Source of the DNA: Roseiarcus sp963807735
GTDB lineage: Bacteria > Pseudomonadota > Alphaproteobacteria > Rhizobiales > Beijerinckiaceae
Reading direction: 5' to 3'
Length of the DNA stretch: 64,000 bases
NCBI GenBank assembly: GCA_963807735.1
Contig: CAWEDI010000036.1
Coordinates: 178,257 to 242,256 of the forward strand
Under the pieces are notes generated by a model. It saw nothing but the letters and a program-made list of their open reading frames with translations, was not told the origin of the DNA and made no database searches. The translations under genes were made by a program, and so were the position numbers. This document shows, one piece after another, positions 24,987-34,560 of the stretch (positions within the stretch are counted from its first letter, which is position 1; every line of letters starts with the position of its first letter).

Positions 24987-26048
24987 ATGCGAATTCTGGT
25001 CGTAGGCAACGCGGGCGAGCGCGAGCCCGGACGGCGCTATTACAGCGTCGAACGAAAGCTCGCCAACGGCTTCGTCAGGAACGGCCACAGCGTCTGGTTT
25101 TTCAGCGACCGCGACGTTGCGCGCGCCTCGACGATCTTCCGCTCCTCGCGCGCCGGCCGCGCCGCCGCCAACGCCAGGTTCCTCGAAGCGGTGCGCAACT
25201 ACGCGCCGGACGCGATCGTGCTGACGCACGCGAGCCTCATCGCCACGGAGACGCTGGCGACGGCCACGGCGAGCGCGAGGCGGCCCAGGCTGGCGCAGGT
25301 CTGCGTCGATCCCCTGTTTCGCCCGGTCAATGTCAAGTTCCTCGCCGACCGCGCCCGCGTCGTCGACGCGACCTTCGTCACCACGGCCGGCGCGGCGCTG
25401 CGGCGTTTCGCTAGCGCGACCAACGTCTCCGCCTATATCCCCAATCCCGTCGACGCCTCGATCGAGGATTTGCGCAACTTCGAACGCGAGGATTTGCCGG
25501 TCGACGTGTTTTTCGCCGCCAACGCCGGCGGCGATCGCGACGATGACGCCCGCCGCGCCACGCCGCGACTGTTGCAGGCGACGCCGGCGCTGAACTGCGC
25601 GTTCCACGGCTTCGATGGCGCGCCCGGACTGTACGGCGCCGCGTATTTCGAGGGGCTCGCGCAGGCGCGGATCGGCCTCAACCTCAACTCCGATCGCGCC
25701 GAGACCGCAGCCGAGCGCGCGCCCGCCGAGGAGCTCTACCTCTACAGCTCCGACCGCGTCGCCCAGCTCGTCGGCTGCGGGCTGCTCACGCTTTCATTTC
25801 GTCTCAACAAGCTGATGGAGATTTTCGACGAGGATCGGGAAATGGTCTTCGTCGACACGCCGGAAGCGATGCGCGAGGCCGCGCTGAAATACAAGCGCGA
25901 CGACGCCGCGCGCCGCCGCATCGCGCAAGCCGGCCACGCGAAGGCGCACGCGGCCTTCAACGAGCGGATCGTCGCGCGGTTCATCGAGCAGGTTCTGTTC
26001 CGCGAGACCCTGTCGCGGGGCTATCTTTGGCCGACGGCGCTTTGGTGA
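24987..26048 (+). CDS. CgeB-like glycosyltransferase family protein
   Basis: A 353-residue protein of the CgeB / glycosyl-transferase group 1_2 family. The N terminus MRILVVGNAGEREPGRRYY is a GT-B first strand and loop. The C-terminal domain (ARIGLNLNSDR, YLYSSDRVAQLVGCGLLTLS, LMEIFDEDREMVFVDTPEA) is the Glyco_trans_1_2 module. Its TGA overlaps a GTG start of the next GT4 gene, so the two form a coupled pair. Relatives decorate spores or surface glycans, and the sugar and acceptor are unknown. Confidence 0.82.
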   Translation: MRILVVGNAGEREPGRRYYSVERKLANGFVRNGHSVWFFSDRDVARASTIFRSSRAGRAAANARFLEAVRNYAPDAIVLTHASLIATETLATATASARRPRLAQVCVDPLFRPVNVKFLADRARVVDATFVTTAGAALRRFASATNVSAYIPNPVDASIEDLRNFEREDLPVDVFFAANAGGDRDDDARRATPRLLQATPALNCAFHGFDGAPGLYGAAYFEGLAQARIGLNLNSDRAETAAERAPAEELYLYSSDRVAQLVGCGLLTLSFRLNKLMEIFDEDREMVFVDTPEAMREAALKYKRDDAARRRIAQAGHAKAHAAFNERIVARFIEQVLFRETLSRGYLWPTALW

Positions 26049-27091
26049 ACGCGCCGCGCATCGGCGTCGTGCTCCCCTGGCGCGAAAGCTTCGGGGCGCA
26101 AAAGTCCGGCGCAGTGGCGCTTTGCGCCCGCGACTTCGCACGGTTCTCGCGTTTCCCCGTCGAAATTCTCGGCGCGGGCGAATGTGGGTACGCCGACGTC
26201 CGCTATCGCCGCCTGACCGGTTGGCGCCGCTTGTGGCGGCGCGACCGCCACGCCTACGCGCAGGCGGTCGCCGAGGCGGGATCGGACTATGCGCTGATCG
26301 AAGTGCAGAACCGGCCCTATCTCTTGGCGGCGCTGCGCCGTCGGCTGCCTCGGGTCAAGCTCGCGCTTCACCTTCACAACGACCCTCAAGCCATGGACGG
26401 CTCGCGCGCCCGCCGCCAGCGCGAGCAATTGCTGGCGATCTGCGACGCGATTTACTGCGTGAGCGAATTCATCCGCGACCGCTTTCTCGAGGGGATCACG
26501 GACAAAGCCGGGAAGACTCACGTCATCCTGAATGGCGTGGTCTTGCCCGCGGCGCCGGTCGCCAAGACGCCGATTGTCGCTTTCACAGGTCGCGTCGCCG
26601 CCATCAAAGGCGTCGCCGAACTCATTCGGGCTTTCGCGGCGGCCGACCTTCCCGGCTGGCGTCTCGTCGTCGCAGGGAGCGATCCCGACGGCTTGTTGGA
26701 CCGCCTGCCCCGCGGATCGTGGTTCGAGGGGCGAGGGCAGGTTTCGCACGACGAGGCGATGGCGCTGCTCGCCGGCGCCGAGATCGCCGCGACGCCGTCA
26801 ATGTGGGACGAGCCGTTTGGGCGCGCGGCGATCGAAGCCATGGCGAACGGCGCGGCGCTGATCGCGAGCCGTCGCGGCGCGCTCCCCGAGGTTTGCGGCC
26901 CGGCGGCGCTTTATGTCGATCCCGCCGACACCGCGGCGTTCGCGGCCGCGTTGCGCGGGCTCGCTCAAAACGTCGACGATCGGCGCGCTTTGCAAACGCT
27001 GGGGCGGGAGCGCGTCGTGGCCCGGTTCGAGATTACGGCGGCGACGGCGCGGCTCGACGCCGTGCGCGCGCGCCTGCTTGGCGCGCCGTGA
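26045..27091 (+). CDS. Glycosyltransferase family 4
   Basis: A 348-residue GT-B enzyme. IGVVLPWRESFGAQKSGAVAL is the N-terminal acceptor loop, IVAFTGRVAAIKGVAELIRAFA the inter-domain strand with the conserved Arg/Lys, and PSMWDEPFGRAAIEAMANGAALIASRRGALPE the donor site with E-x7-E-like spacing. The start GTG at 26045 overlaps the preceding stop (GTGA); TTG 26027 is an in-frame alternative. With the CgeB-like gene it forms a two-gene glycan unit ending just before tRNA-Pro. Confidence 0.9.
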   Translation: MNAPRIGVVLPWRESFGAQKSGAVALCARDFARFSRFPVEILGAGECGYADVRYRRLTGWRRLWRRDRHAYAQAVAEAGSDYALIEVQNRPYLLAALRRRLPRVKLALHLHNDPQAMDGSRARRQREQLLAICDAIYCVSEFIRDRFLEGITDKAGKTHVILNGVVLPAAPVAKTPIVAFTGRVAAIKGVAELIRAFAAADLPGWRLVVAGSDPDGLLDRLPRGSWFEGRGQVSHDEAMALLAGAEIAATPSMWDEPFGRAAIEAMANGAALIASRRGALPEVCGPAALYVDPADTAAFAAALRGLAQNVDDRRALQTLGRERVVARFEITAATARLDAVRARLLGAP

Positions 27092-27134
27092 ACGCCTTGT
27101 TCGCCTGCGCCGGCTATGTTACGCGCTGAAGCCG

Positions 27135-27211
27135 CGGGGTATAGCGCAGTCCGGTAGCGCGGAAGTTTTGGGAACTTCAGGTCGCAGGTTCGAATCCTGC
27201 TGCCCCGACCA
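27135..27211 (+). tRNA. tRNA-Pro (anticodon TGG)
   Basis: A 77-nt cloverleaf. Acceptor CGGGGTA (27135-27141) pairs with TGCCCCG, and the CCA is encoded (27209-27211). Anticodon stem GAAGT/ACTTC flanks loop TTTGGGA with anticodon TGG at 27169-27171. The T-arm GGTTCGAATCC is canonical. Confidence 0.97.
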
Positions 27212-27223
27212 GGAAAGGGTGGC

Positions 27224-27526
27224 ATGACGGCGCGCATTTATCTTCCCGCACGCTCGGCGATGCAGTCGGGGCAGGCCAAGGACTCCTGGGTTTTGGAGTA
27301 CGAGCCCGAACGCCCGCGCGAGATCGAGCCGCTAATGGGCTGGACGGCTTCGTCCGACATGAAGTCGCAGGTGCGGCTCACGTTCGATTCCTCGGAGCAG
27401 GCCGTCGCCTACGCGCAGCGCAACGGCATCCCGTATCGGGTCGAAGCGCCGAAGCCGACAAGTCGCAAGATCATTTCGTATTCCGACAATTTCCGCTACA
27501 ATCGTCTAGCGCCGTGGTCGCATTGA
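27224..27526 (+). CDS. NDUFS4-like NADH dehydrogenase (complex I) accessory subunit
   Basis: A 100-residue protein of the ETC complex I subunit family (18-kDa/NDUFS4 type), an accessory subunit that alphaproteobacterial complex I shares with mitochondria. ARIYLPARSAMQSGQAKDSWVLEYEP and VRLTFDSSEQAVAYAQRNGIPYRVE are family-specific. The protein sits on the peripheral arm near the N module. The gene is framed by tRNA-Pro (12 bp upstream) and tRNA-Arg (4 bp downstream) and probably shares a transcript with them. Confidence 0.94.
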   Translation: MTARIYLPARSAMQSGQAKDSWVLEYEPERPREIEPLMGWTASSDMKSQVRLTFDSSEQAVAYAQRNGIPYRVEAPKPTSRKIISYSDNFRYNRLAPWSH

Positions 27527-27530
27527 GCAA

Positions 27531-27607
27531 GGCTCCGTAGCTCAGCTGGATAGAGCGGCCGCCTTCTAAGCGGCAGGTCGCAGGTTCGAGCCCTGCCGGA
27601 GTCGCCA
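27531..27607 (+). tRNA. tRNA-Arg (anticodon TCT)
   Basis: A 77-nt cloverleaf. Acceptor GGCTCCG (27531-27537) pairs with CGGAGTC with one G-U pair, and the CCA is encoded. Anticodon stem GCCGC/GCGGC flanks loop CTTCTAA with anticodon TCT at 27565-27567. It reads the rare AGA/AGG codons. Confidence 0.97.
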
Positions 27608-27715
27608 AAATTTTGGGCGCCGCACGCCTGACCATCAAACCCCCGTGAGAACGCAATACTTCAGTTGCTTTGACAAGTCGTCCGCGCTACCGAGCCCAAA
27701 ACGCGAGGGAACGCC

Positions 27716-27943
27716 ATGAACGACGGTCACGTGCAGTTCGTCAGCTTTTCGCACGCTGCGGTTAGCCCCGCGGACTCCCCGTCAAAATCGAATCTCCTCC
27801 GCAGGGCGATGAAGCTTGAGCGCGCCCGAGGCGTGGTCAAAAGGCTGGCCGGCTCACGAAATCTGTCGCGCGGCGAATTGTGGGGGTTTCTGAGCGTGAT
27901 CCACGCCAACTCTCCTTTGGAGCGGGCGACCGCGCTGAGATAG
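27716..27943 (+). CDS. Hypothetical 75-residue protein
   Basis: ATG at 27716 follows GAGGGAAC at good spacing and opens a 75-codon frame. The middle is basic and helical (RRAMKLERARGVVKRLAGSRN) and there is no signal peptide or Cys. I do not recognise it. The ribosome-binding site and helical content argue for a real small gene; the lack of known relatives and the surrounding empty DNA argue for caution. Confidence 0.4.
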   Translation: MNDGHVQFVSFSHAAVSPADSPSKSNLLRRAMKLERARGVVKRLAGSRNLSRGELWGFLSVIHANSPLERATALR

Positions 27944-28685
27944 CTCCGGATCTTTCCCTGTAACAGGGCGACGAAGTCGCCGCCAACTTGGCTTAGCAGT
28001 CAGGTAGGCGTGCAAGCGCTTTTGAGTTTCTACAGTCCATCCGGCAAAGACCTTGCGGCGCAAGCTGGTCGCGAGGCGCTAGAGCGGTCCTCGATTAAGT
28101 CGAACCGCCGTCATGGGATGCGACGTTTCCGCCGAACCGATTAGCCTGCGTTCTCGGCGCGCCAATTGGCTTCATTTCGCGCGCAATGACGGGGCGAATT
28201 CTATTTGCTCGGTAACCCCTCTGACAAGCAATCCTTCCGATCGGATTGAGCCGACCTGATGAGGGCCGGCCGGGAGATCGACTTTCTCATGACGTTCGCA
28301 AGTTGGTCGAAGGCGCTCTATCGCCTAAGCTGACGGCCGTTTCCCCAGACATCGATTCCCCGGGCGTCAGCCTTTGGCGCCCCTCGCGCCCGCGGCGATG
28401 GCGAGTCGCTTGCCGCAAGTGCATCGCAACCGGCGGACGTGCCCCAAATTGGCGCGCGTGTTAACTACGTCGCTATGCGATTGCCATTTCCTTTGTAAAT
28501 GAGCCAATAAGGGCGTGACAAGCAAGGGGCCTGGCGATTAGTTTGGAGCTCTCGTCGGTTGCGGAGCCGCTTCATGTTGAGGCGGCGAAGGGGACGCATC
28601 TTCGACGCGCTGGACAGTCGGATTTCTGTAATGTCCGGTGGACTTCCGATTTTCCGGCGTAATGTATCCCGTCTGGAGCGCTTGC
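27944..28685. other. Long intergenic region with one degenerate palindromic repeat
   Basis: About 740 bases. Apart from the degraded repeat copy at 28110-28190 and its flanks I see no gene, RNA or terminator. The promoter of the giant propeller gene should lie in the last 150 bases, where base composition drops (28470-28560), but no clear -35/-10 pair stands out. Confidence 0.6.
28110..28190. repeat. Palindromic intergenic repeat, copy 2 (subfamily A, degenerate)
   Basis: It shares the centre CGACGTTTCCGCCGAACC and GATTAGCCTGCG with copy 1, and both flanks (CGATTAAGTCGAACCGC upstream; AATTCTATTTGCTCGGTAAC downstream). Most of the left arm is deleted and the right arm is mutated (TTCATTTCGCGCGCAATGAC), so it can no longer fold as a long hairpin. 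Confidence 0.8.
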
Positions 28686-31600
28686 GTGTCCAAGCTTTAC
28701 TACGCCGCCCCGAACCTGGCGGGAGACTACGTGCTTTGGGTGACCGACGGCACGGCCGCCGGAACGCAACCGATCTTTAGCGGCACGCAGAATTTCGGCG
28801 CCGAAGCTCCCTACGGATTCACTGAGCTCGACAACGACGTCGTCGTGTTCGCCGCCGCCGATCCTAGCGGCGCCGTCGGCGTCTGGGTCACCGGGGGGAC
28901 CGGAACTTCGACATTCGAGGTGGTCGCCAGCCGGCAGGGATCGGCGACGCTGAGCCCCGAGCAACTCACCGCTGTCGGCGGCTACGTCCTCTTCGAGGGA
29001 CGCGACAGCGCCAATCACGAGGCGCTGTTTTCCACCAGTGGGCACAACGGCAACGCCGCGATCCTGTTCGAATTTGACGAGCCGCGGTCGCGCATCACCA
29101 GTTTCGACGAGTTCGCGCTCGTCGCCGAGGCCGATGACAGCGGCGGCGCCGAACTTTGGCTGACCAACGGCGCGAGCGCCTCGCGGATCTATACGGACCC
29201 TTCGGCCAACGATTTCGACGACAATTTCAATATGGTCCGGCTCGGCGGCGACGCGCTGTTCGAAGCGGTCGACGCTACCGGCGGGGAGGGGCTGTTCGCG
29301 GTAAATGGATCGACCGGCGCCTTGCGCGAACTCAGGAGCGGCAAACAGGGCCTGTTCGCGCTGGCGCCTTCCGCCCTCACCGTCGCCCGCTCGCATGCCT
29401 TCTTTTCCGCCACCGCGTCGAATGGCCGGCAGGCGCTATGGATCACCGACGGAACTGTCGCGGGCACCAAGGCGATCGACTCCAACGGCGCCGGAGCGCC
29501 GCTCGACCCCACCGACATGACCGCGGTCGGCGGCGATGTCGTTTTCGAGGGCGAGAGCCCCGGCGGCGCGCTCAGTCTATACTGGAGCGACGGCACGGTC
29601 GCGGGCACGCACAACATCGCCCCAGGCCTTTTCAAAGCAAGCGCCGTCTCGCCCGACATTACCGCTCTCGGGTCGCTGGCGCTGTTCGTCGCCCCCGACG
29701 CCTCAGGCGATCTCGGCCTTTGGGCGACGAATGGCGCGGCGAGCGGCACGGTCGAACTCAAAAAGGGCAGACAGGGGACTTACAGCCTGTGGCCGTCGAA
29801 TTTCGTGGTGATCGGCGCCCGGGCCTATTTCCTCGGCACGGACTCCACCGGCAAGGTCGGCGTTTGGTCGACCAACGGCGCGGCGGCGGGAACGGTCGAG
29901 TTGCTTTCGGGCGAGCAGGGCGCCCATGCGCTGGTGCCGCAAGAATTGACGACGTATGGCGACGAGCTCGCCTTCGTCGGGTTCGACGTCACCGGCGCTT
30001 ACGGGGTCTGGGTCACGGATGGGCTGCCGGGCGGCACGGTCGAGGTCCTGGCGCTGCCGAGCACCGCGCCGGGCGATCCGCCCGATATCCTGGGCGTCTC
30101 GGGAACCGATCTGATTGTCTCCGGCTACGTCGCCAGCGGCCAACTTGCGGAATGGTCGGTCGACGGCGTCGCGGCCGACACCGCGAGGCTGTCGAATTTC
30201 GGGCCGCAAAGCCCGGCGGCGACCTTCGCCCTGCCGAGCCAGGCCCCTAACGATTTCAACGGCGACGGCAGTTCCGACGCGTTGTTCGTCAACGGCGCGC
30301 AGTCGCTCGATTGCTGGGAGATCAATCGTGACTCCGTGATCGGCGGCGGCGCCATTGGCGCACTGGGGGCGAAGCTGACCGTGGTCGGGACCGGCGACAC
30401 GATCGGCGACGGCTACGCCAGCATTTTCCTGTTGAACTCGGCGACGGGGACGATCGGGTTCTGGCAGATGTTCGGCGCTGAGGTGCTCCACGCCTATGTG
30501 CTGGGCGCGCCCGGCGGCTCTTGGCGCGTGGTGGGGACCGGCGATTTCAACGGCGACGGCAAGAGCGACCTGCTGTTCCGCGACGACACCGGCGACCTCG
30601 CGATCTGGGAGCTTTCCGGCCACACGATCATCGGCGGCGGCGCGGTCGGCAATCCGGGACCGGGCTGGACATTCGTCGGGACCGGCGACTTCAACGGCGA
30701 CGGCAAGACCGATCTGTTGTTCGAGAACGCCAGCGGGGCTTACGCGACCTGGCTGTTGAACGGGACGACGATCCTCGGCGGTCATCAGATCGCCGATCCC
30801 GGATTTGATTGGGTGCTCGCCGGGATCGGCGATTTCACCGGCGACGGGACAAGCGACCTGTTGTTCCACAACGTGGCTTCCGGGGCTTTTTCGACCGTCG
30901 ACATCAAGAACGACGCGCCCTCCGCTGGCGGTTACATCGGCACGCCGTCCGACGACTTCGTGGTCAAGGGCATCGGCGACTACAACGGCGACGGTAAGAG
31001 CGACATCCTGTTCGAAAACGTCGCCACGGGCGATTACTGGTCGTGGTTTCTCAACGACACGACGATTACGGGCGGCGCCGACTATGGCGCGCCCGGCGCA
31101 TCGTGGAGCCTCGTCGACGAACCGCCGGCCATGCGGCCCGAATTGCCGGCGCTCGCCTTTTTCGCCGACCCTAGCGGCGATCTCCACATGTGGCGACTGA
31201 CGCAAGGGACGCCGAGCGCCGGCCCGACGCTGGGCGATCCCGGCGCCGGCGAGACGCTGCTCGGCGTCGGCGACTTCTATGGCGACCGCGAACCCGATCT
31301 CCTGTTCGAGAGCGCCGCCGGGGACCTCGCGCTGTGGCGCACCGACGGCCAAGAGGTCGTCGCCAAGACCGGCCTCGGCGCCGCGACGTCGTTGCACTTC
31401 AAGGCGATCGGCGACTTCAACGGCGACGGCCGCGCCGACATCCTGTTCACCGGCGCCTCCGGCGACAACATCGTGTGGACGATGCAGGGATCGACGGTCA
31501 CCGGGGTCACCAATCTCGGCAGCCCCGGGCCCGGCTGGACGACGGTCACGGCCGGCGATTTCACCGGCGACGGAACCAGCGACATCCTCTCCACCAACGC

Positions 31601-31998
31601 GAGCGGGCAAATTCAGATCGAGGCGGTCGGCGACGATCAGGCGATCGCCGGCGGCGGCGTGCTCGCTTCGCCGGGACCGCAATGGACGCTGCTCGGGACG
31701 GGGGACTTCAACGGCGACGGCAAGTCGGACTTGCTGTTTGTCAACACCAGCGGCGAGTATGCGTCCTGGGATCTCAGCGGCGCCACGCTGATCGGCGGCG
31801 GCGCGATTGGCTCGCCCGGCGCGAACTGGATCTACGAGGGAATTGCCGATTTCAACGGCAACCACCTCGAACTCGATCCTGTTCCACAATGTTTCGACCG
31901 GCGCCTACGAATCCTGGCAGATGAACGACACCACCGTGCTAGCGACCCACGCGCTTGGCTCGCCGGGCGCCGGCTGGACGTTCAAGGCGCTGACGTGA
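28686..31998 (+). pseudogene. Giant beta-propeller-type protein (ELWxTDGTxAGT and FG-GAP/VCBS repeats), frameshift near 3' end
   Basis: About 1103 residues after correcting one base. The first ~520 residues carry around 11 units with a W-x-T-D/N-G-T-x-A-G-T core (WVTDGTAAGT, WITDGTVAGT, WSTNGAAAGT). Residues about 530-1100 carry about 11 FG-GAP/VCBS units with Ca-binding-like DFNGDGKSDLLF loops. The whole should fold as one or two large propellers, as in secreted or surface adhesion proteins. No N-terminal signal peptide is seen, so type I export or a C-terminal signal is possible. At GAACTCGATC (31869-31878) a one-base insertion shifts the frame; removing it gives HLESILFHNVS and a natural end at 31998. 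Start GTG 28686 has GGAG upstream. Read without correction, the frame runs on to 32087 as non-repeat sequence. Confidence 0.82.
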
Positions 31999-32564
31999 CG
32001 ATTGTAGAGCGCGGCTTTGTGGCGCCTTGGAATCTGGCGGAATTGCAAGAACTCGAATTATTATTGCGAGCGAAGCAAACCGTTTAAGAGTAACGCTGAC
32101 AATTGCGATTCGCGATAATTTCCGATTAATGTAAAAAGCTCTTGAAAAAAAGTGAGATGGCCTTGAAATGAAAATAAATAAACATTGCCGAAATAAATGG
32201 CGCGCCAATAAATAACATATATAGCTTTACAGCATAATTGCGATCTTTTCTAGACCTCTCTCTTACTTGTGCATTGTTATTTCCTCTAAGTTGTTTATTA
32301 CGATTATCTTCATATTTTCTTTCCTTAGTGTGAGGCGGATAAAAGGAGTCAGTAACGCGTGAATTGTTAGTGGTTTGATTTTTATCTGAGCCGAGTCGCA
32401 TATCCGAAACTTTCTCGGGTGTCCTAAGACGTGTGTAGCTGACGGTCGCAGGTACGATGGTTTCGATTTCGGCCTCGGCCGGATCGGCCAGTGGACGGCC
32501 GCGGTCGATGCGTCGACGGCGTTATCGCTCAACGGTGCGATCGTTTCCAGTGTAAGGGGGCGCC
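31999..32564. other. AT-rich island without recognised genes
   Basis: From about 32080 to 32420 the DNA is strikingly AT-rich for this window (runs such as AATAAATAAACATTG and TTGTTTATTACGATT), unlike the GC-rich chromosome around it. Open frames exist on the minus strand (for example 32126-32401, with a hydrophobic C-terminal stretch), but they lack a good ribosome-binding site and family resemblance. I read this as laterally acquired, decaying DNA. Confidence 0.6.
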
Positions 32565-32978
32565 TTGAAACTACCGCAGGGCGTGACAGCGAAATACGTT
32601 GATTTGCGGACCTATGAGCAAGCCGCCAAGATGAGCCGTCACAAGGTGCTCATCCCTGACATTGTTACCAATGGCTTCATTTTAGACCCAGTGCCCACCG
32701 CGTCGGTGGATTTTGTGATCGGGAATCATTGCTCGAGCACTGCCCCGACTTCTACGGCGCGATAAAGCGCTGGCTGTCAAAACTCCGCCCGGGTAGCGTA
32801 ATATATGCGGCCGTGCCAGTTGTGGACCGTTGCTTTGACTATGGCCCGTCGCGACCCCAGTAGATCATTTCTTTGCTGACAACAAGGCGTTTACGACCAC
32901 CAACATCGCTACTCTCCGCGCCGCAGTAACAGCTGTGGCAACAGCTAGTGCGATTCCGGTCGGGATGAATCGACTGTG
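32565..32978 (+). pseudogene. Remnant of a class I (Methyltransf_11-like) methyltransferase
   Basis: Three successive reading frames give consecutive pieces of one methyltransferase. Frame 1 reads VTAKYVDLRTYEQAAK... IPDIVTNGF... SVDFVIGNH; frame 2 reads LEHCPDFYGAIKRWLSKLRPG and VIYAAVPVVDRCFDYG; frame 3 reads PVDHFFADNKAFTTTN. Shifts occur near 32733 and 32860. The HxLEH and LRPGG-like motifs are those of SAM methyltransferases found in glycan clusters. The 5' SAM-binding motif and the true C terminus are missing, so unlike the single-indel genes elsewhere this looks genuinely degraded. AAGGGGGCGCC precedes the TTG at 32565. Confidence 0.75.
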
Positions 32979-33036
32979 ATTTCCAAAGACTGGGAAAAGC
33001 TGATTGTTGGACTGCGCCGAGAGGAGGCGGCGCCGC

Positions 33037-33345
33037 ATGGGTCCGTTGTCTCTGGATTTGCGCGAGAGGGTCGTAACGGCGATCCGTGAGGACAACATGA
33101 GCTGTCGGGCGGCGGCGCGGCAATTCAAGGTCAGTTAGCCAGCGCGATCCGCTGGGCGCAGGCGATGCGCGAGCGTGGGAGCTTTGCGCCGCTGACGACG
33201 GGCGGCGACACACGCTCGCGACGCGTGGAGGCGCACGCCGACCATCTTCTGCGGCTGCACAGGCTTGAACCCGACCTGTCGCTCGCTTACATCTGCGCCC
33301 GACTGGAGCGCGCGCGGCGAGACGCTTCTGTCAGTCTCGACTTTC
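33037..33345 (+). mobile_element. Truncated IS630-family transposase remnant
   Basis: Frame 1 from ATG 33037 reads MGPLSLDLRERVVTAI and then SCRAAARQFKVS, the N-terminal helix-turn-helix of IS630-type transposases, and stops at 33136. A second frame continues with SAIRWAQAMRERGSF, then RRVEAHADHLLRLHR and SLAYICARLER, the following IS630 segment. The DDE catalytic domain is absent, so the element cannot move by itself. No terminal inverted repeats could be assigned. Confidence 0.78.
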
Positions 33346-33791
33346 GATCCGTATCCAGCGAAAAGGGAGTGGTGGCCACGACTGGCACTTGCAGCCTCGC
33401 GAGCCCGACGGCGACTCAATAATTTTGTTCCTGTGAAAAATTGGCGCCAAGTCAATTAGATAGTGTAATGTACATGTCTTTACTGAAATGCTCAGGTGAG
33501 CTTGCTACCTGATACCGGCCAGGGACGGGCCGCGGCGGCCTGTATCAGGCGCTTGGGCGCCGCAAGCGGTCCTCGTGGAGGTAGCGCCGTTTCGAACACA
33601 GTCCGAGCTGTGCGTCCAAATCGCGGTCCCCGAGGGGAGGGAACTCGCGCTCCGTCATCGAAGTTAACGACTCGTGAAAAAGGTTGGGCGGTTTTGTGGC
33701 GATCGTCACAGGAATAGTCTACACACGGGTGTTAAAGGGCCTTCGCTGCGGGACGCTTCAAACATCGCGCGGCGGGTGCGTGGGGGACGAT
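33346..33791. other. Intergenic region right of the IS remnant
   Basis: Apart from the hairpin at 33508-33549 there is no supported feature. Short open frames (for example 33496-33717) have no ribosome-binding site or family resemblance. Confidence 0.5.
33508..33549. repeat. Imperfect hairpin, 13-bp arms
   Basis: CCTGATACCGGCC (33508-33520) and GGCCTGTATCAGG (33537-33549) pair in 12 of 13 positions around a 16-base GC-rich loop. There is no T run. It may be an insertion-sequence end or a REP-like element at the right edge of the degraded island. Confidence 0.5.
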
Positions 33792-34556
33792 ATGGGTCTG
33801 GGACGACGCGGTTTGGCCGCCTTCGCGCTGGGGTGCGGTCTTGCCGCCGCAGGCTTCGCGCTGGCTCGAGGGCCGGACATGAACCTCCCGATTTTCGGCG
33901 CGGTCCCAGGCGAACATTTCTTCGCTTCGCCCGAGCCGGAAGCCCGCACCCACGCCGTGCACGCGACCGACGAAGACGACAGCGTGCGCCACGCCTCGAA
34001 ATCGAGGCGTTCGTACGGCTATGGCAAACCGGTTTGCGTGCGGCTCTGCGATGGGTTTTTCTTCCCGACGGCGTCGGTCGCCGGCGGCGACGCCGCCTGC
34101 GCCGCGCAATGTCCGGATTCTCCGACGGCCCTCTACACGATGCCGGGCGACAGCATCGACGACGCCGTGTCCTCGACCGGCGCGCCGTACTCGAAGTTGC
34201 CCGTCGCCAAGCGCTATCAGACGAGCTTCGAAAACACCTGTTCCTGCCACCGAGAGAGCATCGCCTCGCACTCCAAGGATCTTTTGCGCGACAATACCCT
34301 GCGCAAGGGCGACGTCGTCATGACCGCCAACGGCTTCCGTGTCTACGAAGGCGACGGTTACGGGCCTTCGGGCACGAAGGATTTCGTGTCGCTGGCGAAG
34401 GCAACCGGCGTTTCAAAGGAGGAGCGCGCGACCTTGACGGCGATGGAGAAGACCGGCGCCGGGTCGCCTCCGCCTGCGGCGCCGACTGTGATCGCCGCGC
34501 GGCCGAAAGGCAACGTGACGGTCGACAACGGCGACGCGCCGCCGTCCTCGCACTGA
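33792..34556 (+). CDS. DUF2865 domain-containing protein
   Basis: A 254-residue exported protein. The signal segment is GLAAFALGCGLAAAGFALA. The DUF2865 core follows at about 75-165: KPVCVRLCDGFFFPTASVAGGDAAC, then CAAQCPDSPTALY and ENTCSCHRES, a Cys-rich block with a conserved CDGFFFP motif found only in Alphaproteobacteria (chiefly Rhizobiales). The function is unknown. GGGGGACGAT precedes ATG 33792. It is convergent with tonB, whose corrected end lies 4 bp away. Confidence 0.85.
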   Translation: MGLGRRGLAAFALGCGLAAAGFALARGPDMNLPIFGAVPGEHFFASPEPEARTHAVHATDEDDSVRHASKSRRSYGYGKPVCVRLCDGFFFPTASVAGGDAACAAQCPDSPTALYTMPGDSIDDAVSSTGAPYSKLPVAKRYQTSFENTCSCHRESIASHSKDLLRDNTLRKGDVVMTANGFRVYEGDGYGPSGTKDFVSLAKATGVSKEERATLTAMEKTGAGSPPPAAPTVIAARPKGNVTVDNGDAPPSSH

Positions 34557-34560
34557 GCCG

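Noticed and set aside
28246..28464. 72-codon plus-strand frame in the long intergenic gap
   Set aside because: No ribosome-binding site, low-complexity Arg/Pro-rich translation, no resemblance to any family.
29703..31889. 728-codon antisense open frame opposite the giant propeller protein
   Set aside because: The repeat structure of the sense strand (DFNGDGKSD units) explains the whole interval; the antisense translation merely mirrors the repeats.
31999..32087. Longer C terminus of the giant propeller protein ending at 32087
   Set aside because: After the frameshift at 31869 this frame loses the repeat pattern, whereas the other frame continues it to a stop at 31998.
32126..32401. Possible small membrane protein on the minus strand in the AT-rich island
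   Set aside because: It has a hydrophobic stretch but no ribosome-binding site and overlaps another equally unsupported frame; AT-rich DNA easily yields hydrophobic codons.
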